From: Zelonia costaricensis
Lineage: Eukaryota > Euglenozoa > Kinetoplastea > Trypanosomatida > Trypanosomatidae
DNA length: 44,144 nt
Assembly (NCBI GenBank): GCA_030849075.1
Contig: JASAOO010003342.1
Coordinates: forward strand, 1 to 44,144
Reading direction: 5' to 3'
Below, one piece after another: positions 10,061-19,058 of the stretch (positions are counted from its first letter, which is position 1; each line of letters begins with the position of its first letter). Below the pieces are notes generated by a model, which saw only the letters and a list, made by a program, of their open reading frames with translations, had not been told where the DNA came from and did no database searches. A program made the position numbers and the translations under genes.

Positions 10061-13000
10061 TCAGTTGCGGCGACCACTACCGCTGCGTCCGGAGAACGGC
10101 TTCGACTTGGAGGCCGGCGGTGCGGGCGGAAGGGCGGTCAGCTTGCCGAGCTCCGCCCCGGAGAGCTGGGCTAGCGCGCGGCAGCCGTCGTCGAGGTAGT
10201 CGAGCGCGCTCTGGAAGGGCCGGTCCCCACTCACGCGGAACGAGCCGCGAGCCAGCTGCGACGCGCTGCGCTCCCGCGGCCCCGACTCGCGGTTGACTGG
10301 TGGCGAAGTGAGGCTCGTGTTGGCGGGCGACTTGTTGATTGTCCGCCCGCTCGGCACCGGGAGGCTGGGCAGCGACGAGAAGCTGGTCTCTCGCGGCGAC
10401 GACGGAACACTGCGTTCAGACGGATTGGGGCTGCCCTGCTGCAGTCGCCCCGGCACGGAGCCGCGTGGGTACCTCTGCGCACCCGCGCTACCACCCCCAC
10501 TCCCGCTCGTGGTGGCGCGGCCAGCAGATCCGGACGGAGCAGACGGCAAGCCGGCCGCCGCGTCGCTGGCGTGCATGCCCTGCGGCAGCGCCAGCGGGGG
10601 TGGGGCACGCATGTCGGTCCCGATGTCCAGCGCATTGGACAGCACGGTCACAACGCAGCGGGTGAAGTCCATGAAATGCGCGTACTGCTCGATGGCAGCG
10701 ACGCGGCTGGCGGCACGGGCAGCGGCGGCTGTCGTGGATGCACTCGACGCGGCCACGTCCTTGGACCGGCGGTTCGCGTTGGAGCCGGCACGCCCAGCGG
10801 CAGGTGGAGCCGGGATGCGCGGCAGGCGCCGATCTGCCGCCGCAGCCGCCTTCTTCGCCGCCGCTCCGCCGCTAGACACGACCGCGCTGTCAGCCGCGGG
10901 GGTCGGGTCTGGGGCGAGCTCTTCGAGAATGTTGTTGACGGCGAGCGTTGCGGCCGTGGTCTGCCGCTGCGCCGCCGGGAAGAGCCGCAGCAGCTCCTGC
11001 ATCATGCCCTGAATCTTGCGCGTCTCTGCAAGCAGGCCCAGCTCGGCGAGCGAGTTCGGCGGCTGCTCCGTTGCGAAGGCGCCCCAGTCGGTGCGCCAGG
11101 CGGCGGGCAGCGGGTTCATGGCGCTCTTGGGCTCCACAAGCCAAGCGTGCTGCGACACGAGCGTCGCCGGCAGGGGCACGGCGCGGACGGGCGACGTCGG
11201 GGACGGCCCCGCGGCGTCGCCCGCCCCCTCCTCGGCCAGCGCGTCGTGCACCTCGGCCACTGCCCCGTCGCCGTCCCCGCCACCGCCGCCGCCGGCGTCG
11301 CTGCTGCCGCCCGCACGGTCCTTGCCGACCGGCTCGTCCTTCGCGACCGACGCCGCCGCCAACGCGAGTGCCCGCTCCGTGAGCTTCGCTGCACCAAAGG
11401 CGGAGCTGGTGGACGGCAGGATGAGCGGCAGGCGCCCCTCCAGCTGGCGCGGCACCGACACGACGCACTCCTCGGCGTACACGTTCGTCTTGACTACCTT
11501 TGCCTCGCCCTTGCCGTCCGCCCCTTTCCGCGACGCCGCTGGCGTCGCGGCGCTCGTACCTCGGCTCACACCGTGCGACACGCTGCCGGCGCTGCCCACG
11601 CTGCCGCTCCCGCCATCGTCCACGCGCACGACACTCGGAGCCACGACCACGTCCATCGAGAGCTGCTCAAGCAGCAGCTTCCCGCTCGAGTGGGCGCCAA
11701 CGGCTTCGAGCAGCGGCCGGCTCAGCCGGATCTCGCCGCCGTGGGCGTGGTGGCCGAGCACAAACGCCTCCTCGACACCCACGCCGGAGAGGTGGACCGC
11801 CGTCACGGTGGGCGGCGCGTTGCCGTTTGCGAGGTGGCTCGCAGCAGCGGAGGAGGCGGTCGTCGTGGCCATGCGCCACGTGTACTGGTCGGACACGTGC
11901 ACCGCCATCTGCGGCCGCGGCCCGTTGAAAAGCACCTGGTGCGTCTTCATGTCCCGCACATGCAGCGTCTGCTCCAGCGACCGCAGCTCCTCGGGCCACG
12001 GCGTCTCGGTCATCTCCAGCTGGATCTGCCGCGCCGCCTCGAGCGCGAGGGCCGGTTCTTCAAAGACGACGAGGTACGCCGCTGAGGAGTTCGTCTTGGC
12101 CACGTAGCCGCCGAACTCGCGAATCGAGCTCTGCACGAGGAAGTTGTAGTGCGCCCACACCTGCCGCACGAGCGGCGGCGGCAGGCTGCGCGCGATGACG
12201 GCGGCGCTGGCGAGGTCGCAGAAGAAGAAGGCGAGCGGCTTTGTTGGCCGGCGCATGTACATCAGCTCCGCCTCCACCTCCTCCATCGCCTTGAAGCGGA
12301 CGAGGCTGCGGCGAGTGGTGTTGTTCTCCGACTGCTCTTCGGCCTGCGGCTGGCACAGCAGCAGCCACGGGTTGCGCAGCAGCGGCGTCGCCATCGTGCC
12401 CACCTCCCAGCTGCGCTCGTACTCGTCCTCGGCGCTCATGCGGGCCAGCTCGCCGCTTTCCATCCGCTGCAGCTGCTGCTGCATCATGTCAAAGACGCCC
12501 TGCCGCGGCAGCTCGTCGCGTCGCAGCTTTAGCGCTGCCAGGACAGAGCGGTAGGGCAGGAAGAGCTTCCTGTTTTGCGGCCCTCCGCCACCGGAGTTGC
12601 GCAACTGTGGGCGGCGGTAGGCGAAGGGCCGCGGCAGGACAGAGTGCACCACGGCCGGGGCGTCGTACGAGTCGATGAACTGGTAGCCCTGCTTCACAAT
12701 GTTGTACTGCGTGTCAGCCAGGTTCTCAGTCTTGGAGTAGAAGCTGCGGATGACGTCCTCCATGGCCAGAATCTCACCGGTCTCGGCGAGGTCGCACAGG
12801 GTGCCGGACAGGCGGATCGCCGGACCGGTGCACTTGAGCACGCCGTTGTCGAGGTTGCGGTAGATCGAGCTCATCGGGCCGCTGGCGACACCGGCTCGGA
12901 AGAGAAAGACGTCGCGGCCCTTGCTGAGTGACGTGTGCGCGTACTTGGTGCCGGTGCGGTTCACCTTGATGTAGATGTCCGACACAAACGCCAGCGCCTG

Positions 13001-14917
13001 CTCCACCTCGCGGAAGACGTAGGTAAAGACGTCGGAGTAGTTGCCGTTCATGAGGAAGCCGAAGTGTACCTTGGCGGCGCTGTGGATGTGGCCGCGGATC
13101 GTGCTGCGGATCGACTCAAACTGCTCATCCGAGATGCTCTTGAGAAGAACCCGCTTCCAGATGCTGTCGTCGCCGGTGTCGACGCTGCAGACGTACGCCG
13201 TCTCCGACGGGTCCAGTGTCTTCTGCTTGCTGATCTCAAAGCGGTCCTCGCTCTCCATCATGTCACGCTCCAGTGCGGCGCTCGCCGCCTCGGTCTTGCG
13301 GTATAGAGCGGTGATGTTCTTCTTCTCCTCCTGCACCGAGAAGAGCTCGAGCAGCTGCGCGGCGCTCTCGGAGAACTCGGCGTTGCGGCCCTGCGCTGAC
13401 GACGGCACGGGTGACTGCGCAACGGCCTCGTGCATATGATTCGCGCGCCACCGCATCTGCTGCACAGTGTCGCCGCCGCCGTTGCTGCCGTTGTTGCCGC
13501 CGCCGCCGCCGCCGCCGCCGACGACTCCAAACGGCCGCCTGACGCTCTCCTCCGGCGCCCCGGTGGTGTCGGCGAGCAAGCCCTTCATCCCCTTCACCAC
13601 CATGCGCACCATCGACGCCCCGTCCCGCACCTCCAGGCACGGGTACTTGCGGCTGGGGTGCAGCACCGGCGCCTGCACGCCACGGCGGCTCCGCAGCAGC
13701 GCCGGCAACAGCGAGGCGACAACGTGGTAGGCGCCGGGGAGGCTGACAACGTCCCACTGCGACCCCAAGCACTCCCGCAGCTCCTCCAGATCGCTCGCCA
13801 TCGGCGGCGGCGCGTCGTCGCGCATGCGCTGGTGCAGACACATGAGGTGGGCCCACCTGTCGTTGACGGCAATCTCTCCGATCGGGGCCTGCTCCACGGC
13901 CGCCTGCACTGCCTCGGCCACCTCTGGCCCGAAAAAGGCGTACCGGCCGGACACCGGGTCCACGTAGGACTCCGGCGAGCAGGCAAAGATGCAGGTGTGA
14001 ATGCGGGGGCCGCGGTACAGCACCGTGCCGGAGTCACTGATGGTCGCGAACGACGGCACGCTCTCGATGCGGGGCGACCATGAGAGCCGCACCAGCTGCT
14101 CGTGGCACTCTTTCGCAAAGATGAGCGCGTCTGCTGGCGCTTGGAAGGCAAACACCTCCATCCCCTTGTACGTGCCGACGCGATAGCCGCGGCAGCAGGA
14201 GCAGCTGTGGAAGAGAAATTGCTGGTACACCCTCATGATAAACTCCTCGATGCCGCGCAGCGGGAAGGTGACGTTCGAGACAAAGTGAAAGACGAAGGAG
14301 ACGTCGCGCTGAGGCAGCAGCACCGCGTCCCACCGCTGTATGTGGTAGACGTCGTCGTGAGCCTCCATCAGGTTTGCCTCCGCCGCCTCCAGCCGCTCAA
14401 GACCCGCCGCGCGGACGCGCGCCGCAATCCGCGCGCGCTCGAACGCGATCTCGATTCGATTGGTCTGCCGCTGACGCAGTACGTCATCGCCGACGCGGGC
14501 CTTGAGCGAGTCGTTCTCGCGCAACAAGCGTTCGTTTTCCTCCCGAAAGTGGTTCAGGCGATCCGTCAGCGTTATCAGCTGCGCCTTTGAGTCCGCCTCG
14601 AGGTGAATGAGGGAGCGCTGCAGGTGCTCAACGGTGTGAATCAGCTCTTCATTCCACGCGGACATCTCCACCAGCCGCGCGTTTTTGAGCGCGGTCTTCT
14701 CGTTGGCAGAGTCAGACTGCGGCCCCGCCTCTGCCGCGTACAGCCCCTGCGTGGTGGCCTGCTGGAGCTGCTTGCGCAGGTCGGCCACCTCGCTTTCGAG
14801 CGTCTCAATCCGCTTCGCCGCCTCCCGCTTCTGGATAATGAGGTTGGTCAAGTGAGCATCTTTCTCCCGCAGCCTCTGATCCGCGGCCGTGTCCGGCGAC
14901 GCAGCTGTCCCTTCCAT
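10061..14917 (-). CDS. Protein with three degenerate class III cyclase homology domains, 1618 aa
   Basis: Residues 1-190 are largely coiled coil. Three regions then resemble the nucleotide-cyclase catalytic fold. Domain 1 (about 205-360) has GYRVGTYKGMEVFAF followed by PADALIFAKECHEQL, matching the family's GG-x-VKT-x-GD-x-F-M-x-AF strand pair and next helix, then a GPRIHTC strand. Domain 2 (about 575-765) has FRAGVASGPMSS and GPAIRLSGTLCDLAETGEIL, matching the dimer-arm and Pro-Glu-Ile segments. Domain 3 (about 893-1080) has FFFCDLASAA, GGYVAKTNSSAAYLVVF, ALALEAARQIQLEM and GPRPQMAVHV. Domain 3 keeps one candidate metal Asp (901), but the second metal Asp is replaced in domains 1 and 3, so cyclase activity is unlikely. 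A glycine run lies near 467-483. Residues about 1080-1618 are Ala/Ser/Gly-rich and probably disordered. No transmembrane segment is seen, unlike trypanosomatid receptor adenylate cyclases. A regulatory or scaffold role is inferred. Confidence 0.75.
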   Translation of the reverse strand: MEGTAASPDTAADQRLREKDAHLTNLIIQKREAAKRIETLESEVADLRKQLQQATTQGLYAAEAGPQSDSANEKTALKNARLVEMSAWNEELIHTVEHLQRSLIHLEADSKAQLITLTDRLNHFREENERLLRENDSLKARVGDDVLRQRQTNRIEIAFERARIAARVRAAGLERLEAAEANLMEAHDDVYHIQRWDAVLLPQRDVSFVFHFVSNVTFPLRGIEEFIMRVYQQFLFHSCSCCRGYRVGTYKGMEVFAFQAPADALIFAKECHEQLVRLSWSPRIESVPSFATISDSGTVLYRGPRIHTCIFACSPESYVDPVSGRYAFFGPEVAEAVQAAVEQAPIGEIAVNDRWAHLMCLHQRMRDDAPPPMASDLEELRECLGSQWDVVSLPGAYHVVASLLPALLRSRRGVQAPVLHPSRKYPCLEVRDGASMVRMVVKGMKGLLADTTGAPEESVRRPFGVVGGGGGGGGNNGSNGGGDTVQQMRWRANHMHEAVAQSPVPSSAQGRNAEFSESAAQLLELFSVQEEKKNITALYRKTEAASAALERDMMESEDRFEISKQKTLDPSETAYVCSVDTGDDSIWKRVLLKSISDEQFESIRSTIRGHIHSAAKVHFGFLMNGNYSDVFTYVFREVEQALAFVSDIYIKVNRTGTKYAHTSLSKGRDVFLFRAGVASGPMSSIYRNLDNGVLKCTGPAIRLSGTLCDLAETGEILAMEDVIRSFYSKTENLADTQYNIVKQGYQFIDSYDAPAVVHSVLPRPFAYRRPQLRNSGGGGPQNRKLFLPYRSVLAALKLRRDELPRQGVFDMMQQQLQRMESGELARMSAEDEYERSWEVGTMATPLLRNPWLLLCQPQAEEQSENNTTRRSLVRFKAMEEVEAELMYMRRPTKPLAFFFCDLASAAVIARSLPPPLVRQVWAHYNFLVQSSIREFGGYVAKTNSSAAYLVVFEEPALALEAARQIQLEMTETPWPEELRSLEQTLHVRDMKTHQVLFNGPRPQMAVHVSDQYTWRMATTTASSAAASHLANGNAPPTVTAVHLSGVGVEEAFVLGHHAHGGEIRLSRPLLEAVGAHSSGKLLLEQLSMDVVVAPSVVRVDDGGSGSVGSAGSVSHGVSRGTSAATPAASRKGADGKGEAKVVKTNVYAEECVVSVPRQLEGRLPLILPSTSSAFGAAKLTERALALAAASVAKDEPVGKDRAGGSSDAGGGGGGDGDGAVAEVHDALAEEGAGDAAGPSPTSPVRAVPLPATLVSQHAWLVEPKSAMNPLPAAWRTDWGAFATEQPPNSLAELGLLAETRKIQGMMQELLRLFPAAQRQTTAATLAVNNILEELAPDPTPAADSAVVSSGGAAAKKAAAAADRRLPRIPAPPAAGRAGSNANRRSKDVAASSASTTAAAARAASRVAAIEQYAHFMDFTRCVVTVLSNALDIGTDMRAPPPLALPQGMHASDAAAGLPSAPSGSAGRATTSGSGGGSAGAQRYPRGSVPGRLQQGSPNPSERSVPSSPRETSFSSLPSLPVPSGRTINKSPANTSLTSPPVNRESGPRERSASQLARGSFRVSGDRPFQSALDYLDDGCRALAQLSGAELGKLTALPPAPPASKSKPFSGRSGSGRRN

Positions 14918-15399
14918 TCTCTAGAGCACGAAAGGGCGCGCAGAGATTACGGAGAAACAAAAGGCACGACGTTGCAAATGCCGCTCGATGCGAAGGTCGT
15001 TTTTTTTTTCCGTTCAAGTAAACATGGACGAGTGCGGGAGTTGATGACGTGGAAGAGGGAGAGGTGGGAGAGGATGGGTAGAGAGGGAGAGAGAGAGCAG
15101 GTGCAACATGTGTGCCGTGAAAGGGACGCACTGGGCCAGTGGCGCTGAAGATTGCCGTGTCAAAGCGCTTGTCGGCACTCTGCGCGGCATCCAGTGGGTC
15201 TGCACCTTCCCAGGAAAAAAAGATACCCAAAGCTGTGCGCGGGAAAGCAAAAAGGCGCACGGGCCTGGTAGCTCGGCTAGCAAATTCGGCTTGCAACGTG
15301 CTGTTTCGGTGTCGCTCTCTTTTTGTGGTTGTTAGTGGCCTTGCATAGTCCTCGAGGTTGCGGACAGCCTTGTGTATAGTCGGGCTAATAGCAGACAGG
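14918..15399. other. Intergenic, between cyclase-like and EXD2-like genes
   Basis: It contains a strong purine tract on the plus strand (15051-15098), an A-run on the minus strand near 15000, and otherwise unremarkable sequence. I see no gene. Confidence 0.6.
14984..15098 (-). promoter_or_regulatory. Candidate spliced-leader acceptor, cyclase-like gene
   Basis: The strongest pyrimidine tract upstream of this gene (about 15098-15051, minus strand) is followed by no AG until 14985-14984. That would give a 66-nt leader. An AG at 14922-14921 is closer but would leave only about 3 nt. Confidence 0.4.
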
Positions 15400-17145
15400 C
15401 TACTCGGCGTCGGCAGAGTCGCTGTCGTCGGGGCTGCCACTGTCGTCGTCGTCCGTGGAAGCGTCTCCGTTTTGGGCCCGATACGCCTTCCAGTCTTCGA
15501 ACGACATGGCGTTGCTCTTCTTGTCCAGCATGCAGCACGACTTGAAGCAAAAGTCGCGCCAGCGCTGGTTGAACCGCTTCGCCTTCTCGTGGTCGTCGCC
15601 GATGAGGACGGCCACGGTGACTTTCGCACGCACGTCACCTGGCACAATCTTGCTGAGCCGCTTCAGAAACGCGTCGTCCTGCTCGACCGGTTCGCGAATT
15701 TCAAAGTTCGGGTTGAAGTCTTGGAGGTACGTTGCCCGCCAGTTCTCACGAATGTACTGGCGCAGCGCGTCACGGCGCTCTGCCGGAATCTTGGACAGCT
15801 TCTCCTCGTTCTGCAGCAAGCGCGCGTAAGAGGCGCACTTGACGACCGCCGTGAGGTCGAGTCTCCCGGCACTGTCCGCCTCCGCCTCGGTGTAACACCG
15901 CTTCATCTCTTCATCGTAGAAGTGGCGGACATTCGAATTACACTGACTGCACAGAGGAAGGAAATCCTCGTCAGGGGGCTGCCGGTACGGCTGCGGCATG
16001 AACTTGCGGAATGACGGGGGCGTGATGGCGTGCCGCAGCAGCCCTTTGACGCCCAAACAGCAGACGCAACTTGGCGTCGCTGATGACACCAGCGCCGCCG
16101 CCTCGGGTTGCAGCTGGTCGATGCCGTGGGCAAAGGGGCAACGATCGCCCAGCTCGCACCCACCGAGCGTGTCGTACATGCAAAGGCGCGTTTTGACCTT
16201 GGGATCAAAGAGAAGCTGGATCTCGGTGGCCTTGCGCGGGTTGTTCTTCACGTGCTTCGTGATGACGGCCAGGCCCTTCTCCATTACGTAGAACTTCGCA
16301 CGCCCTGGCGAGCACTCGAACATGAAATTCCCGGCCTTGTCGAGAACGCGCACCTTTGCTCCACCCCCGCACTGCTGCAGTGCTGCGCTGCCGGCCGCGG
16401 GCGAGCCGTCACCTGCTGCCTGCTTCATCTTCTCGGCCGCCGCTTGTGCCGCCTCACGCTGTAGCTTCTTGAGCGCTGCGGCCGCCAACGGCGCGGTGCG
16501 CTTGAGCCACTGCGGCAGGCTAAATGTCGCCGCTTCCATGTCAGTTGTCTCCGCTGCCTTGGTCATCACTGCCGCACCAACGAGGTAGGAGGCCAGTGCA
16601 TCCTCGGCGCAGTAGTCGATTTGTGGCGGCGTAAGAAGCAGCTCCCAGTTGCTCCGCGTGATGTACTCATTCTTCTCAATTGACAGCTGCACTACGCTCT
16701 CCGCTAGCACCTTCAAGTTCGTCTGCGCCGCGCTGTGCAGGCCGTAGAGCACGCTGTACTGCGCGACGTCCAGCACACTCTGCACACCAATACGCTGCTC
16801 ATTCTGCAGCCGCGTCACATCGCCATTCACGCCGACACCGCACTTGATGATGCCGGGGTCGCAAAGCGCCTCCTTGACGGCGTCTGGCAGCAGGCGCCCG
16901 TCGAAGTAGCTGAGATGAAGCACGAAGCAGTGGCTCGACGTAGCAAACTGCACCACCGCCAGCGGCGACTTCCGAAACCACTCCGAGTCCACTCCGAGGA
17001 CGCGCAGGTGAACGGGCCTGGCCCGGAGCACCTGCATCATGTCAGTCCACATGCTCTCGCCGTACAATTGCCAGGCTGCAGTGTTACCGACAAACACACC
17101 GCACAGTTTTGCGGCGGTGACCGCGCTGGATGATATGTTGTACAT
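15400..17145 (-). CDS. EXD2: EXD2-like DEDDy 3'-5' exonuclease with CCCH zinc finger, 581 aa
   Basis: Residues about 45-195 form a DEDDy exonuclease domain of the WRN/EXD2 type: Exo I DSEW (Asp53, Glu55), Exo II GVGVNGDVTRLQ (Asp109), and Exo III YCAED (Tyr178, Asp182). The C-terminal half keeps the order seen in animal EXD2: a segment ending in KFYVMEKGLA (about 285), then CVCCLGVKGLLRH and SFRKFMP (360-383), LCSQC (399-402) and HFYD (408-411), then a helical tail. Between them sits an extra CCCH finger, C-x7-C-x5-C-x3-H (Cys322, Cys330, Cys336, His340), typical of RNA-binding fingers. Animal EXD2 acts in mitochondria and in DNA-end resection; which applies here is unknown. The frame continues upstream to a TTG at 17403, but the first ATG is at 17145, about 20 nt after a splice-acceptor candidate, so I start there. 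The acidic C-terminus is Asp/Ser-rich. Confidence 0.88.
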   Translation of the reverse strand: MYNISSSAVTAAKLCGVFVGNTAAWQLYGESMWTDMMQVLRARPVHLRVLGVDSEWFRKSPLAVVQFATSSHCFVLHLSYFDGRLLPDAVKEALCDPGIIKCGVGVNGDVTRLQNEQRIGVQSVLDVAQYSVLYGLHSAAQTNLKVLAESVVQLSIEKNEYITRSNWELLLTPPQIDYCAEDALASYLVGAAVMTKAAETTDMEAATFSLPQWLKRTAPLAAAALKKLQREAAQAAAEKMKQAAGDGSPAAGSAALQQCGGGAKVRVLDKAGNFMFECSPGRAKFYVMEKGLAVITKHVKNNPRKATEIQLLFDPKVKTRLCMYDTLGGCELGDRCPFAHGIDQLQPEAAALVSSATPSCVCCLGVKGLLRHAITPPSFRKFMPQPYRQPPDEDFLPLCSQCNSNVRHFYDEEMKRCYTEAEADSAGRLDLTAVVKCASYARLLQNEEKLSKIPAERRDALRQYIRENWRATYLQDFNPNFEIREPVEQDDAFLKRLSKIVPGDVRAKVTVAVLIGDDHEKAKRFNQRWRDFCFKSCCMLDKKSNAMSFEDWKAYRAQNGDASTDDDDSGSPDDSDSADAE

Positions 17146-17483
17146 CTCGGACTCAGAACTTGCGGCTGAGATATATATAGAGAGATGGAGAGCGGCATAA
17201 GGAAGAGGGGGTGAGGTTGCGACCGCACAATAATACGCCAAGGGAAACAAGGTGCACAACTGATGCGTACTTGGCCATTTGTTTCGAGGCGCCGTGGAGA
17301 AAGCAGCTACGGGCGAGGTGCTTTGCAGCAGTGCGCCCCCGCTAGCTTCCCAAGCGCACGCCACGACCTCTTGGCACAATTGCAATGGTCGAGGCGCGAG
17401 CAAATCCGATTTCTCTTTTGTGATTGGCGACGGATTTGCAGCGCGAAATACTCTGCCGGAAAACGGGAACGGAGAAGCATGTG
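17146..17483. other. Intergenic, EXD2-like leader and spacer
   Basis: It contains the acceptor for the EXD2-like gene and a short AT run (17171-17179), unusual in this GC-rich DNA. The frame open through it has no ATG. Nothing else is recognisable. Confidence 0.6.
17166..17216 (-). promoter_or_regulatory. Spliced-leader acceptor, EXD2-like gene
   Basis: A pyrimidine-rich tract on the minus strand (about 17216-17180) and a short AT run precede the AG at 17167-17166, about 20 nt before the ATG. It supports the 17145 start. Confidence 0.55.
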
Positions 17484-18023
17484 CTATGGGTGAATGGCGG
17501 ACGCAGCTTGTCGTGGAGCGCCGGATTGCGAGGTTAGTTGAAACACCGGTGCTTCCGGGGCCGGGAAGAGCACCTGGCCACTGCGACGCGACGGGTCTTC
17601 GTACGCTTGGGCCGCAGAGACGACGCCCTGACGTTGGCGCTCTAGCGTGACGAGCTGCACTTGAGCGCGAAAAAGCCGCTCTTCGACTGCCTCACGTTGC
17701 CGCACCAGCGATGCCAGAACGGTCGCGCGCTGCTCCTCGAGGCTTGCGCGCATTTCCTGCAGCTGCAACGAATGGGGCGAAGTCTCGGCAGATGCTGACC
17801 CCGCGTCGAACGACTCCATCAAGAGGCTCTCGATGCTCTGGAGGAAGAGGATTGCATTTTTGTCGGTGGCGCGGAGGGCGTTGGTGGCCGTGGCAACGGA
17901 CCGCTGCAGGGACTCGATCTCGCTCGTAATGGCGCGGAGGTCGGTCATGGACACGCGAACCGTGTCATCGTCGTCGTTTGGGGCGTCGCCGCCGAAGATT
18001 GTGCCCCAAATCCAAGCCAGCAT
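17484..18023 (-). CDS. Small coiled-coil protein of unknown function, 179 aa
   Basis: I do not recognise a family. The protein opens with MLAWIWGTIFGG, a short hydrophobic Trp-containing end, followed by an acidic Asp run. Residues about 25-130 are mostly helical with heptad-like spacing (LRAITSEIESLQRSVATATN, then a second helix around EEQRATVLASLVRQREAVEE), so a coiled coil is likely. The tail is Pro/Gln-rich. The frame is open further upstream through a proline-rich stretch that contains the undetermined base at 18177 and an ATG at 18233. That part encodes only low-complexity Pro/His, so I prefer the ATG at 18023, 27 nt after an acceptor candidate. It could be a cytoskeletal or vesicle-associated protein, but nothing proves that. 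Confidence 0.65.
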   Translation of the reverse strand: MLAWIWGTIFGGDAPNDDDDTVRVSMTDLRAITSEIESLQRSVATATNALRATDKNAILFLQSIESLLMESFDAGSASAETSPHSLQLQEMRASLEEQRATVLASLVRQREAVEERLFRAQVQLVTLERQRQGVVSAAQAYEDPSRRSGQVLFPAPEAPVFQLTSQSGAPRQAASAIHP

Positions 18024-18049
18024 GCGTGGTGTTGGCCAGGTTTGGGTTG

Positions 18050-18099
18050 CTGTGGGTGGCGGGTGGTGGTGGTTTTGATGGGGCGGCGGGGGGGGGGGC
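18050..18099 (-). promoter_or_regulatory. Candidate spliced-leader acceptor, 179-aa protein gene
   Basis: A C/A-rich tract with long C runs on the minus strand leads to the AG at 18051-18050, 27 nt before the ATG at 18023. Confidence 0.45.
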
Positions 18100-18116
18100 G
18101 TTATGGGGGGGGGGGG

Positions 18117-18255
18117 TCTGCTGGGGGTGGGGCCTGGGCATAGGGGCCTGGGGCATGGGGCTCGGCCCAGGAGGGGNTGGGGCGGGGGGGGGTCTGCTGG
18201 GGGGTGGGGCTTGGGCATCGGGGCCTGGGGCATGGGGCTCGGCCCAGGGGAGGAG
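18117..18255. repeat. Imperfect 76-bp tandem duplication, G-rich
   Basis: TCTGCTGGGGG starts at 18117 and again at 18193. Both copies continue with GGCATGGGGCTCGGCCCAGG (about 18152 and 18226). The copies differ by single G insertions and substitutions. The undetermined base at 18177 lies in the first copy. Confidence 0.85.
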
Positions 18256-18363
18256 GGGGGGGCCTGGCGTGGCGGGGAGGGAGGGGGCGTGGTGTTGGCG
18301 ACGCGCCGAGGGGAAAGGGGGGGCGGGGTTTTCTGTTTTGCTTTCCAACGGGGGGGCTGACAG

Positions 18364-18654
18364 CTAGCGACGGCCTCTGGCGACTTCTTCGCGGAGGAGG
18401 CCGATGGCGCGGCTGCACCCCGCTGCCTTCATGCGCTGCTCGGGCGAATCGTCGCTCTCGCCGGCGGCGGCTTGCAGGGCTTCCCGCAGCTGCTGAAGCC
18501 CCGCGCCGGCGGGGTCGGCCCCCTCGATGAAGTCAGCGACGGCGTTCAGAAGCGCGGGGTCGACGCTGCCCGCGCCTGCGTCTGCACCGACTTCATGAGT
18601 GGCAAGAAGGGTGCTGACATCGTCGAGGAGCTTGGTGGCCTCTCGCGCCTCCAT
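18364..18654 (-). CDS. Small helical protein of unknown function, 96 aa
   Basis: I do not recognise a family. The product starts MEAREATKLLDDVSTLLATH and is Ala/Glu/Asp-rich and acidic, with predicted helices at about 4-20, 33-45 and 53-65, a Gly/Ser/Asp hinge near 65-70, and a basic end. The only evidence for coding is the ATG-initiated frame, its position in a cluster where a gene is expected, and ordinary codon use. The frame extends upstream to a TTG at 18936, but the first ATG is at 18654. A pyrimidine tract and AG at 18697-18696 lie about 41 nt upstream. A chance frame cannot be excluded at this length. Confidence 0.55.
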   Translation of the reverse strand: MEAREATKLLDDVSTLLATHEVGADAGAGSVDPALLNAVADFIEGADPAGAGLQQLREALQAAAGESDDSPEQRMKAAGCSRAIGLLREEVARGRR

Positions 18655-19058
18655 GGTGAGAGGAGGGCGACGGATTTGCGGCCGCTCACGTGCTTCTGCG
18701 AAAGTGGTCAGCGAAAAGGTTTGCGCGTGTGTGTGTGTGTGGTGCGGAAATGGCGCAGAGAAAAGACGACGATGGAGGTGTGCGAGTAGTGGCGTGCTCG
18801 AGTAGCGAAAAAAGCTGCGCCGGCAGCGCGGCACGGCTCGGGCCTTATCGGGAACACTGCAGAAGATCACTTTCTTGTTTTTACGTGAGACATCATGTGA
18901 GACTTCATAGCAACGACAACGCGCGGCAGACAACAACTGATTTTAACGCAGCTCTGGCACGCATTACGCTCGCCCCGACTCCCTTCTCAGCGGCAACGAC
19001 ACAGACTCGACATGAGTGGTGTGCACGTGTGTGTGTGTGTGGGCGTACCGCAACGACA
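18655..19058. other. Intergenic, 96-aa protein gene to FCP1-like phosphatase
   Basis: It contains GT repeats at about 18727-18742 and 19025-19041 and a short pyrimidine tract. The second repeat lies within 35 nt of the phosphatase stop codon. No gene. Confidence 0.6.
18696..18722 (-). promoter_or_regulatory. Candidate spliced-leader acceptor, 96-aa protein gene
   Basis: On the minus strand a CA repeat is followed by a T/C-rich stretch and the AG at 18697-18696, about 41 nt before the ATG. The tract is weak. Confidence 0.35.

Larger units (their letters stand above)
18024..18363. other. G-rich intergenic spacer
   Basis: A very G-rich plus strand (C-rich transcript) with many G runs of 4-13 bases. 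It contains the imperfect 76-bp duplication described separately and the only undetermined base in the window. Several G-quadruplex arrangements are possible on the plus strand. No gene. Confidence 0.7.

Noticed and set aside
10571..12085. 504-codon plus-strand open frame
   Set aside because: It is antisense to the cyclase-like gene, is Arg/His-rich, and has no recognisable domain.
17146..17403. 86-residue N-terminal extension of the EXD2-like protein
   Set aside because: It starts at TTG with no ATG, and a splice-acceptor candidate lies at 17166, inside the extension.
18024..18233. Proline-rich extension of the 179-aa protein from an ATG at 18233
   Set aside because: It encodes only Pro/His low complexity, crosses the undetermined base and repeat, and precedes a better acceptor at 18050.
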